A DNA stretch of 64,000 bases from Gilliamella sp. wkB7 (GTDB lineage Bacteria; Pseudomonadota; Gammaproteobacteria; Enterobacterales; Orbaceae): contig NZ_CM004509.1 in NCBI RefSeq assembly GCF_001693435.1, positions 620,001 to 684,000 on the forward strand, in the 5' to 3' direction. The notes under the pieces are model-generated. The model saw nothing but the letters and a program-made list of their open reading frames with translations. It was not told the DNA's origin and searched no databases. A program made the translations under genes and the position numbers. Position 1 is the first letter of the stretch. Every line of letters starts with the position of its first letter. Of this stretch, positions 1 to 8,616 are shown piece by piece.

Positions 1-358
1 CTTTAGCGTGTCTTGACCAAACAGTCGCCAAACCACTTTCATGAATCGCAAAATCAATAAACAACTGATTAGTCACACTATCAAATTCACGTACACTATA
101 ACTGCGCGCCAATTGACGAACTTTATCACTTACCACAATCTTATTATCTTCGTCTAGTTTAGGAAATAAAATTTCACCTGTAATAGGCTCAGGAAAAAGC
201 AATTTAACATGAGGACAAACCCACGCAGAATCAACATCAAACGGTTTATTACTACTAAACTGCACACGTATAAAGCTCGGTGAAATCTTCTCAACTTTTA
301 ATACTGTTAATAGCGCATTAACAATAAGTTTTTTGGATTTTTGGGGTTTATCTGTCAT
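1..358 (-). CDS. Siderophore-interacting FAD-binding reductase, N-terminal part (truncated by window edge)
   Basis: Translation from the ATG at 358 reads without stops to the window edge, giving about 119 residues. It resembles the FAD-binding half of siderophore-interacting proteins (ViuB/YqjH family): an early PSFIRV strand, then RSYSVREFD, then a segment ending IHESGLATVWSRHAK. In this family RxYS/T-type motifs contact FAD and the protein reduces ferric siderophores in the cytoplasm, releasing iron. A good Shine-Dalgarno (AAGGAG) lies about 7 bases before the ATG. The NAD(P)H-binding half is outside the window. I see no convincing Fur box upstream. Family assignment is from motif recognition; the siderophore is unknown. 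Confidence 0.8.
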   Translation of the reverse strand, partial: MTDKPQKSKKLIVNALLTVLKVEKISPSFIRVQFSSNKPFDVDSAWVCPHVKLLFPEPITGEILFPKLDEDNKIVVSDKVRQLARSYSVREFDSVTNQLFIDFAIHESGLATVWSRHAK

Positions 359-552
359 TAGTTAACTCCTTAAATTTTTTATGGATATTATTGCCTTTGG
401 ATGTTGGATTATCATACAGCAAAATATCAAAAAAAACGCTATTTTTTAGTCCAAAAATAAAACTCACTTGTTTCATTTAAATTTAATGGAACAGATTTCA
501 CCGATGCAAATAAAAATATTACTTAACCTAAAAAATAGCCGAGAAGATAAAA

Positions 553-1215
553 TTAATATTTTAATGAACCAAATGCGCTACACCAATCTTGATCAAACTT
601 AGCTACTGCCGCATCGACTGCGGGGTCAGAGATAAATAATTCGGCAACATCAACTGGCAAGGTAATGGCTTTACAACCCGCTAACATACAATCTAATGCT
701 TGTCTTGGCGTTCTAAAACTTGCTGCTAACACCACTGATTCAGGGCAATGCAAATCAAGCAATTTTTGTAATTCTAAAACCGTTTCTTTGCTATTGCCAC
801 CTTGTGCATCAATACGATTCACATAGGGAGCTATATATTTTGCTCCAGCAAGTGCCGCCAAAAATCCTTGCCCAGCACCATAAACTGCTGTTCCTAACGT
901 TGTAATTCCCTGTTGAGTTAACTCTTTAATAGCCATTAAACCTTGTGCATTAACGGGAATTTTAGTCACAATTGACGGTACGACCTCTCTAAGTTGTTCG
1001 GCTTCTTTAATCATTCCTTGCGCATCACTTGCCAGCACTTGTGCAAATAGCAACTTATCGGGACCTAACACATTTTGCAGTTCATCTAACAACTCAAAAA
1101 TATTTTTACCTGACTTTGCCACAATACTTGGGTTGGTTGTTACCCCATTAATTGGTAACACGGGCGCTAAACGCTTAATTGCCGCAATATCGGCTGTATC
1201 TAAATATAATTCCAT
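553..1215 (-). CDS. fsa: Fructose-6-phosphate aldolase
   Basis: This 220-residue protein matches the FSA/TalC subfamily of class I aldolases along its whole length. It cleaves fructose 6-phosphate to dihydroxyacetone and glyceraldehyde 3-phosphate, or runs in reverse, in the cytoplasm. Landmarks are MELYLDTAD at the start, GVTTNPS, the Schiff-base lysine in KIPV (Lys85 by count), [10 protein letters not shown], and [18 protein letters not shown]. The length equals that of E. coli FsaA. It is divergent from the araC-type gene across 516 bases, so that regulator is a candidate controller, though no site was demonstrated. FsaA versus FsaB cannot be decided from sequence alone. Confidence 0.93.
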   Translation of the reverse strand: MELYLDTADIAAIKRLAPVLPINGVTTNPSIVAKSGKNIFELLDELQNVLGPDKLLFAQVLASDAQGMIKEAEQLREVVPSIVTKIPVNAQGLMAIKELTQQGITTLGTAVYGAGQGFLAALAGAKYIAPYVNRIDAQGGNSKETVLELQKLLDLHCPESVVLAASFRTPRQALDCMLAGCKAITLPVDVAELFISDPAVDAAVAKFDQDWCSAFGSLKY

Positions 1216-1731
1216 ATTGAACCCTCTAACTTGGATAATTAATCTTTATATAAAAAAAGCAGTACATAAATAATAGTTTGATAATAAAGAATATTTAAGC
1301 AAAAACCTAGAAGACGAATCTGTCATTTACTGGATTTTTGTATGCTGTAAATAAAAATGAGAGTCTGATCACATAATCAGAAAATAAGAGAGTTAATTAC
1401 TATAGGTATCGAAACAATGCTAAGTTTATATTTTTAAATGTCATTAATTGTAATGTTGTGTATATTTTCGATTAAATAGTGAAAACATTAACACTATAAA
1501 ATAGAAATAAAACATGATAAATTGTGGTTTTATTTCATCTATAAAACTAATGGTAAAACAGCGATTGAATCAGGATAATTTTTCCATTATTAATCTAATA
1601 AATTGTTACTTTCCCCTACTATACACTTACTTTTTATCGCGCATCATGTGCTCAATCCAAATTATGCAGTTTAACCACTGGTTATATAAAAAATTTTGGC
1701 AAGTATAAATTAATTTAGTTGGAGCGTTTTT
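1216..1731. other. Divergent intergenic region between fsa and the araC-type gene
   Basis: This 516-base AT-rich stretch must hold promoters for both flanking genes. I see an operator-like inverted repeat ATAGTG...CACTAT at 1476-1497 (6-base arms, 10-base spacer) upstream of the regulator. A 64-codon open frame at 1514-1708 has no ribosome binding site and a composition like the surrounding spacer, so it is not called as a gene. Confidence 0.5.
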
Positions 1732-2598
1732 ATGGATTTATCTATTGAACAAATACTGAGACAATTTACAAGCAAAATTAACAGTATCAATAAAATATAT
1801 TTTGCCAATAATGCTCTACTCGCCCCTGTTCTTGCTTACCAAGTTAATTTTCCTCGTATAGAGATCATTATCAATGGTCAACAAGAAATATTATGGGCAA
1901 ATGATAGAGGTGAACAAATCAGTAATACTTTGTATGCCAATGATATTCTCTATGTGACCTCTAATAGTTGGAATAAACCTTTGTGGCATAAACCTGTTAC
2001 CATTTTGAGTATTTTATTTGGCAAACAACAAATTGGTCTGAGTTTATTACATTGGGATGGCACGCAGATAATTCCTAAAGGTCAACTCAATATTGCAAGA
2101 CGTGGACCACGTGTTGGTGCCTTTATTATTCAAGCAATTGCAGAACTTACTTGGCATAATCAACCGTCAGAACAAAATCAAACCGCTTATTTTCTTATTC
2201 ATAGCTTGCTGAGTAGTACGCTTGATTTGCTCAATGCCGATATTGAAACCTCCTCAAAAACCACCAGTTTATTTGAAGCGATTCGCCAGTATATTGATAC
2301 GCATTTTCGGGAAGATGTGACCCGCGACTTTTTAGCGAAAATGTTCTATATCTCTCCTAATTACTTATCACATCTTTTCCAACGTGAAGGAAAGATTGGA
2401 CTGAATGAATATTTGAATCAAATCCGTTTAGAATATGCCAAATCATTACTTAAAAACTATGATTTAAATGTAAAAGAGATCGCCCATGCTTCAGGCTTTA
2501 AAGACAGTAACTATTTTTGTCGAATTTTTAGAAAAAAAACTGAACGCTCACCAACCGAATACCGTCGACAATATCACAGTAAGTTATATAAAAAATAA
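1732..2598 (+). CDS. AraC-family transcriptional regulator
   Basis: The 288-residue protein has an N-terminal sensory domain (about 1-150) that I do not recognise in detail, and a C-terminal AraC DNA-binding domain (about 185-285). The latter has two helix-turn-helix motifs: DFLAKMFYISPNYLSHLFQ and VKEIAHASGFKDSNYFCRIF, then the typical KKTERSPTEYR ending. AraC proteins usually activate a neighbouring operon in response to a small molecule. The gene diverges from fsa and converges on the LysR-type gene with only 17 bases between the stops. The ATG follows TTGGAGCG, an acceptable ribosome binding site. The ligand is unknown. Confidence 0.88.
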   Translation: MDLSIEQILRQFTSKINSINKIYFANNALLAPVLAYQVNFPRIEIIINGQQEILWANDRGEQISNTLYANDILYVTSNSWNKPLWHKPVTILSILFGKQQIGLSLLHWDGTQIIPKGQLNIARRGPRVGAFIIQAIAELTWHNQPSEQNQTAYFLIHSLLSSTLDLLNADIETSSKTTSLFEAIRQYIDTHFREDVTRDFLAKMFYISPNYLSHLFQREGKIGLNEYLNQIRLEYAKSLLKNYDLNVKEIAHASGFKDSNYFCRIFRKKTERSPTEYRRQYHSKLYKK

Positions 2599-2615
2599 TG
2601 CGATTTTAGTAAAAA

Positions 2616-3353
2616 TTAAACGCGATTATGTTGATAACCATAATATTTAATAAAGTCGCAATGATTATTAATGGTTTTAAATTTATCTTTCATTAAAAAA
2701 ATTGGCAACAATGCTATACCTTGTCCTTTCTCGACAAGATTTAATATTTGGCTTAAAGAATCAACCGTAATAAGATTTTCGGATGGATAATTTAAAGCAA
2801 GTGTTTTGGCTCTTAATGGGCAATGTTCATCATTATTGATAAATATTGGCAAAAGATCGGACACCACAACTGATTGACTTTGTAAAAAAGCAATCGGTAA
2901 ATTTTCGGTTTTTGTTAAAAGATAATCAGGATGTTTAAATTTTTCAAAAGTAATTACTTCATCATAATAATGATGATGAATTGCATTAGATATATCACTG
3001 GTTCGTTTAATAATAATTTCTGTGGATTCAAGGCAATATTTTTTCGTTTCAATAACCAGAAACTGAAATAAAAGTTCCGAAATTAATAATGTAGAATGTT
3101 TACCTTTAAAAGATTGTTTGAGTTGTGAAAACTGCTCTAACGTCTGCAAAGTAAATTGATAAAATTGTTCCCCCTTTTCGGTAGGTCTAACGCCATCAAA
3201 ACCACGAATAAATAACGTTGCTCGCAATTCATGTTCAATCTTTTTTAAATGAGCTGTTATATTTGATTGTGTATAGCTCAACGCTTTAGCCGCTTTATTA
3301 AGACTTTTAAGATCATAAATCGTTTTAAAAATATGTAATCCTTTAAAATCCAT
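2616..3353 (-). CDS. LysR-family transcriptional regulator (short)
   Basis: The N-terminus is a canonical LysR winged helix: MDFKGLHIFKTIYDLKSLNKAAKALSYTQS..., followed by the linker helix. The remaining region is a shortened effector-binding domain. Total length is 245 residues against the usual 290-310, so part of the periplasmic-binding-protein-like fold is missing or reduced. It diverges from the DUF4865 gene at 3463 with 109 bases between starts. LysR proteins usually control the divergent gene, so DUF4865 and perhaps the adjacent esterase are likely targets. The ligand is unknown. Confidence 0.85.
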   Translation of the reverse strand: MDFKGLHIFKTIYDLKSLNKAAKALSYTQSNITAHLKKIEHELRATLFIRGFDGVRPTEKGEQFYQFTLQTLEQFSQLKQSFKGKHSTLLISELLFQFLVIETKKYCLESTEIIIKRTSDISNAIHHHYYDEVITFEKFKHPDYLLTKTENLPIAFLQSQSVVVSDLLPIFINNDEHCPLRAKTLALNYPSENLITVDSLSQILNLVEKGQGIALLPIFLMKDKFKTINNHCDFIKYYGYQHNRV

Positions 3354-3462
3354 TTTTGCTCAGTAACCTATCATTTTTTTTGATAACTCAATCATAAATT
3401 AGAATTATTCAAACCTCAATTAAGTTATTAAACTAACGATAAAATTAAAAGGAGGAAAAACA

Positions 3463-4005
3463 ATGCAAGCTATGCAATATAAAATTCTTTTACCTGCCGA
3501 TTATGATATGCAGATCATAAAAAATCGCGTCAACCAAAATGGTTATAAAATGGATGGCTTTGAAGATTTACTTTTTAAAGCTTATTTAATCTCAGAACAA
3601 GGCAATGACAATCTAACCAATAGTTATTGTCCGCTGTATGTTTGGTATCACACTAACGGCATGACTAAATTTATTTTTGATGGCTATTTTGACAATATAA
3701 TTGACTCATTTGGCTGGCAAAATATTAATATTGGCATTACGACAAAAATTGAATTAGAAGATAACTTTTTTCTCAGTAAATATGTATTAGAAGAACATCA
3801 CGCTATACCTGTGCAAGCTAAACTAAAAAATTTTAGTTTCAAAACAACTAAACACCAAGATCAGATAGGCAATGTCGTCATCTATAATCCTGACAAATGG
3901 CAATATACTTCGTATACTTTTTTCAAGAAAAAACCAGCTAGCCAACAAAAAAATATCTATCAAATTTTGTATCTAGCAAAAGGGATGATACCAGCGATTT
4001 ATTGA
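3463..4005 (+). CDS. DUF4865 family protein (intact copy)
   Basis: The 180-residue protein begins MQAMQYKILLPADYDMQII, which I recognise as the signature of the DUF4865 family. The family has no established biochemical function and its genes often sit beside LysR regulators, as here. No signal peptide or membrane segment is visible, so it is probably cytoplasmic. A very strong Shine-Dalgarno (AAGGAGG) lies 7-8 bases before the ATG and decides the start. The 3' three quarters (from about base 3585) is repeated at 5974-6393 as a broken copy, within a larger tandem duplication that also contains the esterase. Confidence 0.75.
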   Translation: MQAMQYKILLPADYDMQIIKNRVNQNGYKMDGFEDLLFKAYLISEQGNDNLTNSYCPLYVWYHTNGMTKFIFDGYFDNIIDSFGWQNINIGITTKIELEDNFFLSKYVLEEHHAIPVQAKLKNFSFKTTKHQDQIGNVVIYNPDKWQYTSYTFFKKKPASQQKNIYQILYLAKGMIPAIY

Positions 4006-4102
4006 TAATTTTTTAGAGCTAATTTTATAGATTGATTTCGCCTTAAAGTACTTCAAAAATTTTAAGATTATATGCATTTTTAAATATATAACAGTTATAT
4101 CA

Positions 4103-4137
4103 TGTAAAAAATATTCAGGAGTCTATACCATTTCATT
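4103..4137. repeat. 35-base dispersed repeat, copy 1
   Basis: A 35-base sequence centred on TTCAGGAGTCTATACC occurs here, at 6481-6515 (through the tandem duplication), and at 15740-15774 downstream of proP with one base changed. Overlapping its right end is a perfect 9-base inverted repeat, ATTATAAAC/GTTTATAAT (4135-4157). Its function is unknown: a mobile-element end, a conserved 3' UTR element and a small-RNA part are all possible. Confidence 0.7.
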
Positions 4138-4245
4138 ATAAACTCAAGGTTTATAATTAATGAGAAAAAAAACAAAAGTTCTTACTTGCGCACACATAAA
4201 AGGCCAACTTCAACAAAAAAGAAAATGATGTGCGCTTTAAGCATT

Positions 4246-4280
4246 AAAAAGCTAGCTAACCCAATATTTAGGTTAGCTAG
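4246..4280 (-). terminator. Rho-independent terminator of the left esterase gene
   Basis: An inverted repeat CTAGCTAACC/GGTTAGCTAG (4252-4280 with loop) lies directly after the esterase stop codon on the minus strand and is followed by a run of T (4250 down to 4246). Stem, short loop and T-tract fit an intrinsic terminator. Confidence 0.8.
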
Positions 4281-4288
4281 TTACTGAA

Positions 4289-5830
4289 TTATTTACATAC
4301 AAAATTTTCAGGATTATTGGTATCACCGTTACCTGTATATATTGTTTGTTGAGGATATTGACATAAAGGTCGTTGCATGGTGACTTGACCATTTTTTATT
4401 TTTTTAGCTATTAGAGTCGTTGGTTCTCGCCCTTTCTCAACCCATTCAACTAATGATTCAAAGCCATCAATTTTATCTGGACCATCACCACCGCTACAAT
4501 GATCAACACCCGGCGCTAAATAAAGTTTTGCAAAATTATTCACATTCTCACTACCACCCATGGTTTTCAATACATCGTTATAGTATTGAATTGATCCTTT
4601 TGGTGCTATCAAACGATCATCCAAACCATGCCAAATAATCATTTTTCCACCTAATTTTTTAAACTGACTTAAATCTGTATTATCAGTCCCCATTATTGGA
4701 GCAAACATTTTGACTGATTGATTAAAATACTCATCAAATCCTTTATATCCTAAACTTTTCCAATCAAAATTAGGATTTTGTTTAATCCAATACTTCAAAT
4801 AATCAACTGGAAGAGGAAAAGGTCCTTCATTACTTGTTAATAAATCAAGTGGCGCGGTGGTTTCAATACTAAACCATAAAGGCTTTCCATTTTGATCTGT
4901 TGGACCTTGCCAAATTTTTCGTAATGTTCGAATCTCATCCTTATTAAGCCCTGCTTGGTTGAGTAATTCATCACTAATTTCTAATGTTGTTGGATCATTA
5001 ATTATTCCATCTTTAATGCCATCTTGTTCATCTGCAAATTCAATGATCGCTTTTCTAACTTTATTTAGCTTATCGCTTCCGATAGGTTTACCTAACTCTT
5101 CTTGCATTACAACTTGAGGCCATATTTCTGCTGGTATAAATTTGTCCCAATAGATTGCGGGTGCTGCGATATATATACCATCATAATCAGCTGGGTACCT
5201 TTGAGCCTCCATTAATCCTTGCCGCCCACCCGTTGAACAACCATTCCAATATGAATAACTCAAAGGTACATAATAAAATGATTCAATAATTTGTTTAGTT
5301 TTTATCGTCATTTCATGTACACTGCGATGCGCAAAATCCGTTAACGAATCAATTTGAAATTTACCGTCTTTAAAAACAAATTTACCATCAAACAGATCCC
5401 CTTCATGTCCAGTATCGGTCGCCGCAGCAATATAACCATTTTTAACAGCTACGGCTAACTTATCAAATGGTATAAATCCTGCGTATCCACTACCACCAAT
5501 GGATTGTAAACGTAGTATGCTTCTCTTTCTTGGTAACCATATTTCAACATTAATAGCTGGCTCTATAGTTAATTGGACTCGACAAATCGGGGGCAAATCA
5601 ACGATTTCTTTAGCTTTCGCTCCTCGTAATGTATCTGCTAATTTGGACGGTGGCGTAAAATTTCCTTCAATTAACTCAATATTTACTATTTTTGCATTAT
5701 CTAATTGCAATTCACTTAATCTTTCACAGTTCTCAACTGTATCAACCGGTATAGGTGAAGGTGGTGTGGCATGTGCAGATGCACCTAAACAACTCAAAAC
5801 CGATAAAAACAATAAACTATATTTCATCAT
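4289..5830 (-). CDS. Secreted tannase/feruloyl esterase family protein, diverged copy
   Basis: The protein (513 residues from the ATG at 5830) has a signal peptide MMKYSLLFLSVLSCLGASAHA and the tannase fold. The nucleophile elbow is GCSTGGRQG (Ser199 with Cys198), followed by a DDRLI aspartate and GVDHCSGGDG carrying the catalytic His beside the partner Cys. The family cleaves ester bonds of plant phenolics such as gallate or ferulate esters. Compared with the neighbouring copy, family motifs are altered: WLPSQWNHRL is replaced by WLPRKRSILRL, GGGG by GGSG, and YYGQAADYSYW by FYYVPLSYSYW. A GTG 13 codons upstream is open but the neighbour also starts at MMKYS. Exported to the periplasm or beyond; true substrate unknown. 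Confidence 0.85.
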   Translation of the reverse strand: MMKYSLLFLSVLSCLGASAHATPPSPIPVDTVENCERLSELQLDNAKIVNIELIEGNFTPPSKLADTLRGAKAKEIVDLPPICRVQLTIEPAINVEIWLPRKRSILRLQSIGGSGYAGFIPFDKLAVAVKNGYIAAATDTGHEGDLFDGKFVFKDGKFQIDSLTDFAHRSVHEMTIKTKQIIESFYYVPLSYSYWNGCSTGGRQGLMEAQRYPADYDGIYIAAPAIYWDKFIPAEIWPQVVMQEELGKPIGSDKLNKVRKAIIEFADEQDGIKDGIINDPTTLEISDELLNQAGLNKDEIRTLRKIWQGPTDQNGKPLWFSIETTAPLDLLTSNEGPFPLPVDYLKYWIKQNPNFDWKSLGYKGFDEYFNQSVKMFAPIMGTDNTDLSQFKKLGGKMIIWHGLDDRLIAPKGSIQYYNDVLKTMGGSENVNNFAKLYLAPGVDHCSGGDGPDKIDGFESLVEWVEKGREPTTLIAKKIKNGQVTMQRPLCQYPQQTIYTGNGDTNNPENFVCK

Positions 5831-5973
5831 ATCCCTATTCCTATCATTAAAAAATATCTTTTCTAACACTATTTATGATTAATATTATGCATTACCTGTA
5901 TAAATAACAACATTAATAATAATTAAAATTTTTATCAGCAAATGTCACTCTGTCGTATTTTTTTACATTGGAA

Positions 5974-6393
5974 TTTAATTTTAGAACAAGGTAATGACAA
6001 TCTAACCAATAGTTATTGCCCGCTGTATATTTGGCATCATACTAACGGTATGAATAAATTTATTTTTGATGGCTATTTTGACAATATAATTGACTCATTT
6101 GGTTGGCAAAATATTAATATTGGCATTACGACAAAAATTGAATTAGAAGATAACTTTTTTCTCAGTAAATATGTATTAGAAGAACATCACGCTATACCTG
6201 TGCAAGCTCAACTGAAAAATTTTAATTTCCAAACAACTAAACACCAAGATCAAGTAGGCAATGTCGTCATCTATAATCCTGACAAATGGCAATATACTTC
6301 GTATACTTTTTTCAAGAAAAACTAGCTAGCGAACAAAAAAATATCTATCAAATTTTGTATCTAGCAAAAGGGATAGTACCAGCGATTTATTGA
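5974..6393 (+). pseudogene. DUF4865 pseudogene (truncated, frameshifted duplicate)
   Basis: This is the duplicate of the DUF4865 gene at 3463-4005. It lacks the 5' end (about 40 codons). Homology starts near 5974, where sequence from upstream of the left esterase is joined into the DUF4865 frame. Near 6320 one A is lost from a poly-A tract relative to the intact copy, creating an early stop after FFKKN. Homology continues to a remnant stop at 6391-6393. No ribosome binding site precedes any start codon here, so a functional product is unlikely. Confidence 0.85.
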
Positions 6394-6480
6394 AAATTTT
6401 TTTAAACTAATTTTATAGATTGATTTTATTTTAAAATTTTTTAGGTTATATGCATTTTTAAATATATAACAGTTATATCA

Positions 6481-6515
6481 TGTAAAAAATATTCAGGAGT
6501 CTATACCATTTCATT
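6481..6515. repeat. 35-base dispersed repeat, copy 2
   Basis: Identical to copy 1 at 4103-4137 over the 35 bases; present here because of the tandem duplication. The adjoining inverted repeat has one mismatch (GTCTATAAT) compared with the perfect arms beside copy 1. Confidence 0.7.
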
Positions 6516-6623
6516 ATAAACTCAAGGTCTATAATGAAAGAGAAAAAAAACAAAAGTTCTTACTTGCGCACATATAAAAGGCTAATTTCAACAAAAAAGA
6601 AAATGATGTGCGCTTTAAGCATT

Positions 6624-6658
6624 AAAAAGCTAGCTAACCCAATATTTAGGTTAGCTAG
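6624..6658 (-). terminator. Rho-independent terminator of the right esterase gene
   Basis: Same hairpin as the one after the left esterase: arms CTAGCTAACC/GGTTAGCTAG, then T-run on the minus strand, immediately after the stop codon at 6667. Confidence 0.8.
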
Positions 6659-6666
6659 TTACTGAA

Positions 6667-8199
6667 TTATTTACATACAAAATTTTCAGGGTTATTGGTA
6701 TCACCGTTACCTGTATATATTGTTTGTTGAGGATATTGACATAAAGGTCTTTGCATGGTGACTTGACCATTTTTTATTTTTTTAGCTATTAGAGTCGTTG
6801 GCGTTTGTTTTTTCTCAACCCAATTAACTAATGTTTCAAAACCATTAATTTTATCTGGGCCATCACCACCATTACAATGATCAACACCAGGTGCTAAATA
6901 AAGTTTCGCAAAATTATCTACATTCTCTTTGCCGCCCATGGTTTTCAATACATCGTTATAGTATTGAATTGATCCTTTTGGTGCTATCAAACGATCATCC
7001 AAACCATGCCAAATAATCATTTTTCCACCTAATTTTTTAAACTGACTTAAATCTGTATCATCAGTTCCCATTATTGGAGCAAACATTTTGACTGATTGAT
7101 TGAAATACTTTTCATAACCTTTATATCCTAAACTTTTCCAATCAAAATTAGGATCTTGTTTAATCCAATACTTCAAATAATCAAGTGGTATAGGAAAAGG
7201 TCCTTCATTACCCGCTAATACATCAAGTGGCGCGGATGGTTCAATACTAAACCATAAAGACTTTCCATTTTGATCTGTTGGACCTTGCCAGATTTTTCGT
7301 AATGTTCGAATCTCATCTTTGTTTAGGCCTGCTTGATTAAGTAGATCATCACTGATTTCTAATGTTGTTGGGTCATTAATTATTCCATCTTTAATGCCAT
7401 CTTTTTCATCCGCAAATTCAATGATCACTTTTCTAACTTTATCTAGCTTATCGCTTCCAATAGGTCTACCTAACTCTTCTTGCATTACAACTTGCGGCCA
7501 TAATTCTGCAGGTACAAATTTATCCCAATAGATTGCTGGTGCGGCAATATATAAACCATCATAATCAGTTGGGTACCATTGAGCTTCCATTAGTCCTTGC
7601 CGCCCACCTGTAGAACAACCATTCCAATATGAATAATCTGCAGCTTGACCGTAATATGATTCAATAACTTGTTTAGTTTTTATCGTCATTTCATGTACAC
7701 TACGATGTGCAAAATCTCTTACCGAATCAGTTTGTAATTTGCCATCTTTAAAGACAAATTTACCATCAACCCAATTCCCTGCATGCCCAGTATCGGTCGC
7801 TGCTGTGACATAACCATTTTTAGCCGCTACAGCTAACTTATCAAATGGTATAAACCCTGCATACCCACCACCACCAATTGATTGTAAACGATGATTCCAT
7901 TGGCTTGGCAACCATACTTCAACATTAATAGCAGGATCAATAGTTAATTCAACTCGGCAAATCTGTGGTAAACCAACGATTTCTTTTGCTTTCGCTCCCC
8001 GTAGAGTATCAGCTAATTTAGAAGGTGGCGTAAAATTTCCTTCAATTAACTCAGTATTTACGACTTTTGCATTATCTAATTTCAAATCACTTAATCTTTT
8101 GCAACTTTCGGCTGAATCCCACATTGATGGTGGTTTTGCGTAAGCAGAAGCGCCCAAACAACTTAAAACCGATAAAAACAATAAACTATATTTCATCAT
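6667..8199 (-). CDS. Secreted tannase/feruloyl esterase family protein, consensus-like copy
   Basis: The 510-residue protein starts with a signal peptide (MMKYSLLFLSVLSCLGASAYA) and has all expected tannase-family elements. These are LPSQWNHRLQSIGGGGYAG (oxyanion region), YYGQAADYSYWNGCSTGGRQG with nucleophile Ser196 and adjacent Cys195, DDRLIAP, and GVDHCNGGDGPD with the catalytic His. The family hydrolyses ester bonds of plant phenolics. It is mostly identical to the copy at 4289-5830 but keeps motifs that the other has changed, so I take it as the ancestral function. AGGAATAGAG precedes the ATG. It probably has its own promoter in the long upstream spacer. Confidence 0.88.
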   Translation of the reverse strand: MMKYSLLFLSVLSCLGASAYAKPPSMWDSAESCKRLSDLKLDNAKVVNTELIEGNFTPPSKLADTLRGAKAKEIVGLPQICRVELTIDPAINVEVWLPSQWNHRLQSIGGGGYAGFIPFDKLAVAAKNGYVTAATDTGHAGNWVDGKFVFKDGKLQTDSVRDFAHRSVHEMTIKTKQVIESYYGQAADYSYWNGCSTGGRQGLMEAQWYPTDYDGLYIAAPAIYWDKFVPAELWPQVVMQEELGRPIGSDKLDKVRKVIIEFADEKDGIKDGIINDPTTLEISDDLLNQAGLNKDEIRTLRKIWQGPTDQNGKSLWFSIEPSAPLDVLAGNEGPFPIPLDYLKYWIKQDPNFDWKSLGYKGYEKYFNQSVKMFAPIMGTDDTDLSQFKKLGGKMIIWHGLDDRLIAPKGSIQYYNDVLKTMGGKENVDNFAKLYLAPGVDHCNGGDGPDKINGFETLVNWVEKKQTPTTLIAKKIKNGQVTMQRPLCQYPQQTIYTGNGDTNNPENFVCK

Positions 8200-8616
8200 A
8201 TCTCTATTCCTATCATCAAAAAATATCTTTTCTAAAACTATTTAGATTAATATTATGCATTACTTACATAAATAACAACATAAATAATAATTAATTTCTA
8301 CCAGCAAATGTCACTCAGCCGTTTTTTTTTACTTTGAAATTTTAAGAAATAAAAAATGACAATGTCCATAAACGATAATTACCATCAAAACATAACATTG
8401 AATATCTAAATAATTGTAAAAATTTATAAATATTTCCGATGGTTGTAAATTGTAATGTGCTTTAATAGAATTGTAATAAAAATTTATTTGATAAGATGAC
8501 TTGGAAAGAAAAAAAGTAAACTATTTCAATCTGACCATCATTTAAAGAAATAGATGACAGCCAGATCGGGCTTACATTAGTACGTATTATAATGTTCCAT
8601 AAAAAATTTCCCAAAA
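8200..8616. other. Intergenic region upstream of the right esterase
   Basis: The first 140 bases belong to the duplicated unit; the remainder is unique AT-rich sequence. It presumably holds the esterase promoter and the 3' UTR of the type VI cassette. I see no clear terminator hairpin with a T-tract, no operator and no small gene. Confidence 0.4.

Larger units (their letters stand above)
3585..5973. repeat. Tandem duplication, left unit
   Basis: This stretch, from inside the DUF4865 gene through the esterase and its upstream spacer, is repeated directly at 5974 to about 8340. Matching landmarks are the DUF4865 C-terminal codons, the 35-base repeat, the terminator hairpin, the esterase, and the upstream motif AATGTCACTC (5941 and 8307). 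Offsets drift from 2389 to 2366 bases, so small indels have accumulated since duplication. The boundary near 5974 is read by eye and may be off by about ten bases. Confidence 0.85.
5974..8340. repeat. Tandem duplication, right unit
   Basis: This is the second copy of the unit at 3585-5973. It contains the DUF4865 remnant, the second 35-base repeat, the second terminator and the esterase that keeps family-consensus motifs. In a tandem duplication the right unit keeps the original right flank, so this esterase has the ancestral promoter region (8200-8616) while the left unit keeps the intact DUF4865. The right boundary is approximate. Confidence 0.8.

Noticed and set aside
359..552. Possible Fur box upstream of the siderophore-interacting reductase
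   Set aside because: GGATTATCATACAGC shows too few matches to the 19-base consensus compared with the strong site at 35382.
1514..1708. 64-codon open frame upstream of the araC-type gene
   Set aside because: No Shine-Dalgarno, composition like non-coding spacer, and no recognisable protein features.
4190..4245. Inverted repeat GCGCACA/TGTGCGC near 4190-4235 (also in the right unit)
   Set aside because: Arms are 7 bases with a spacer of about 35 bases; noted but too loose to call as a separate element beside the stronger hairpins.
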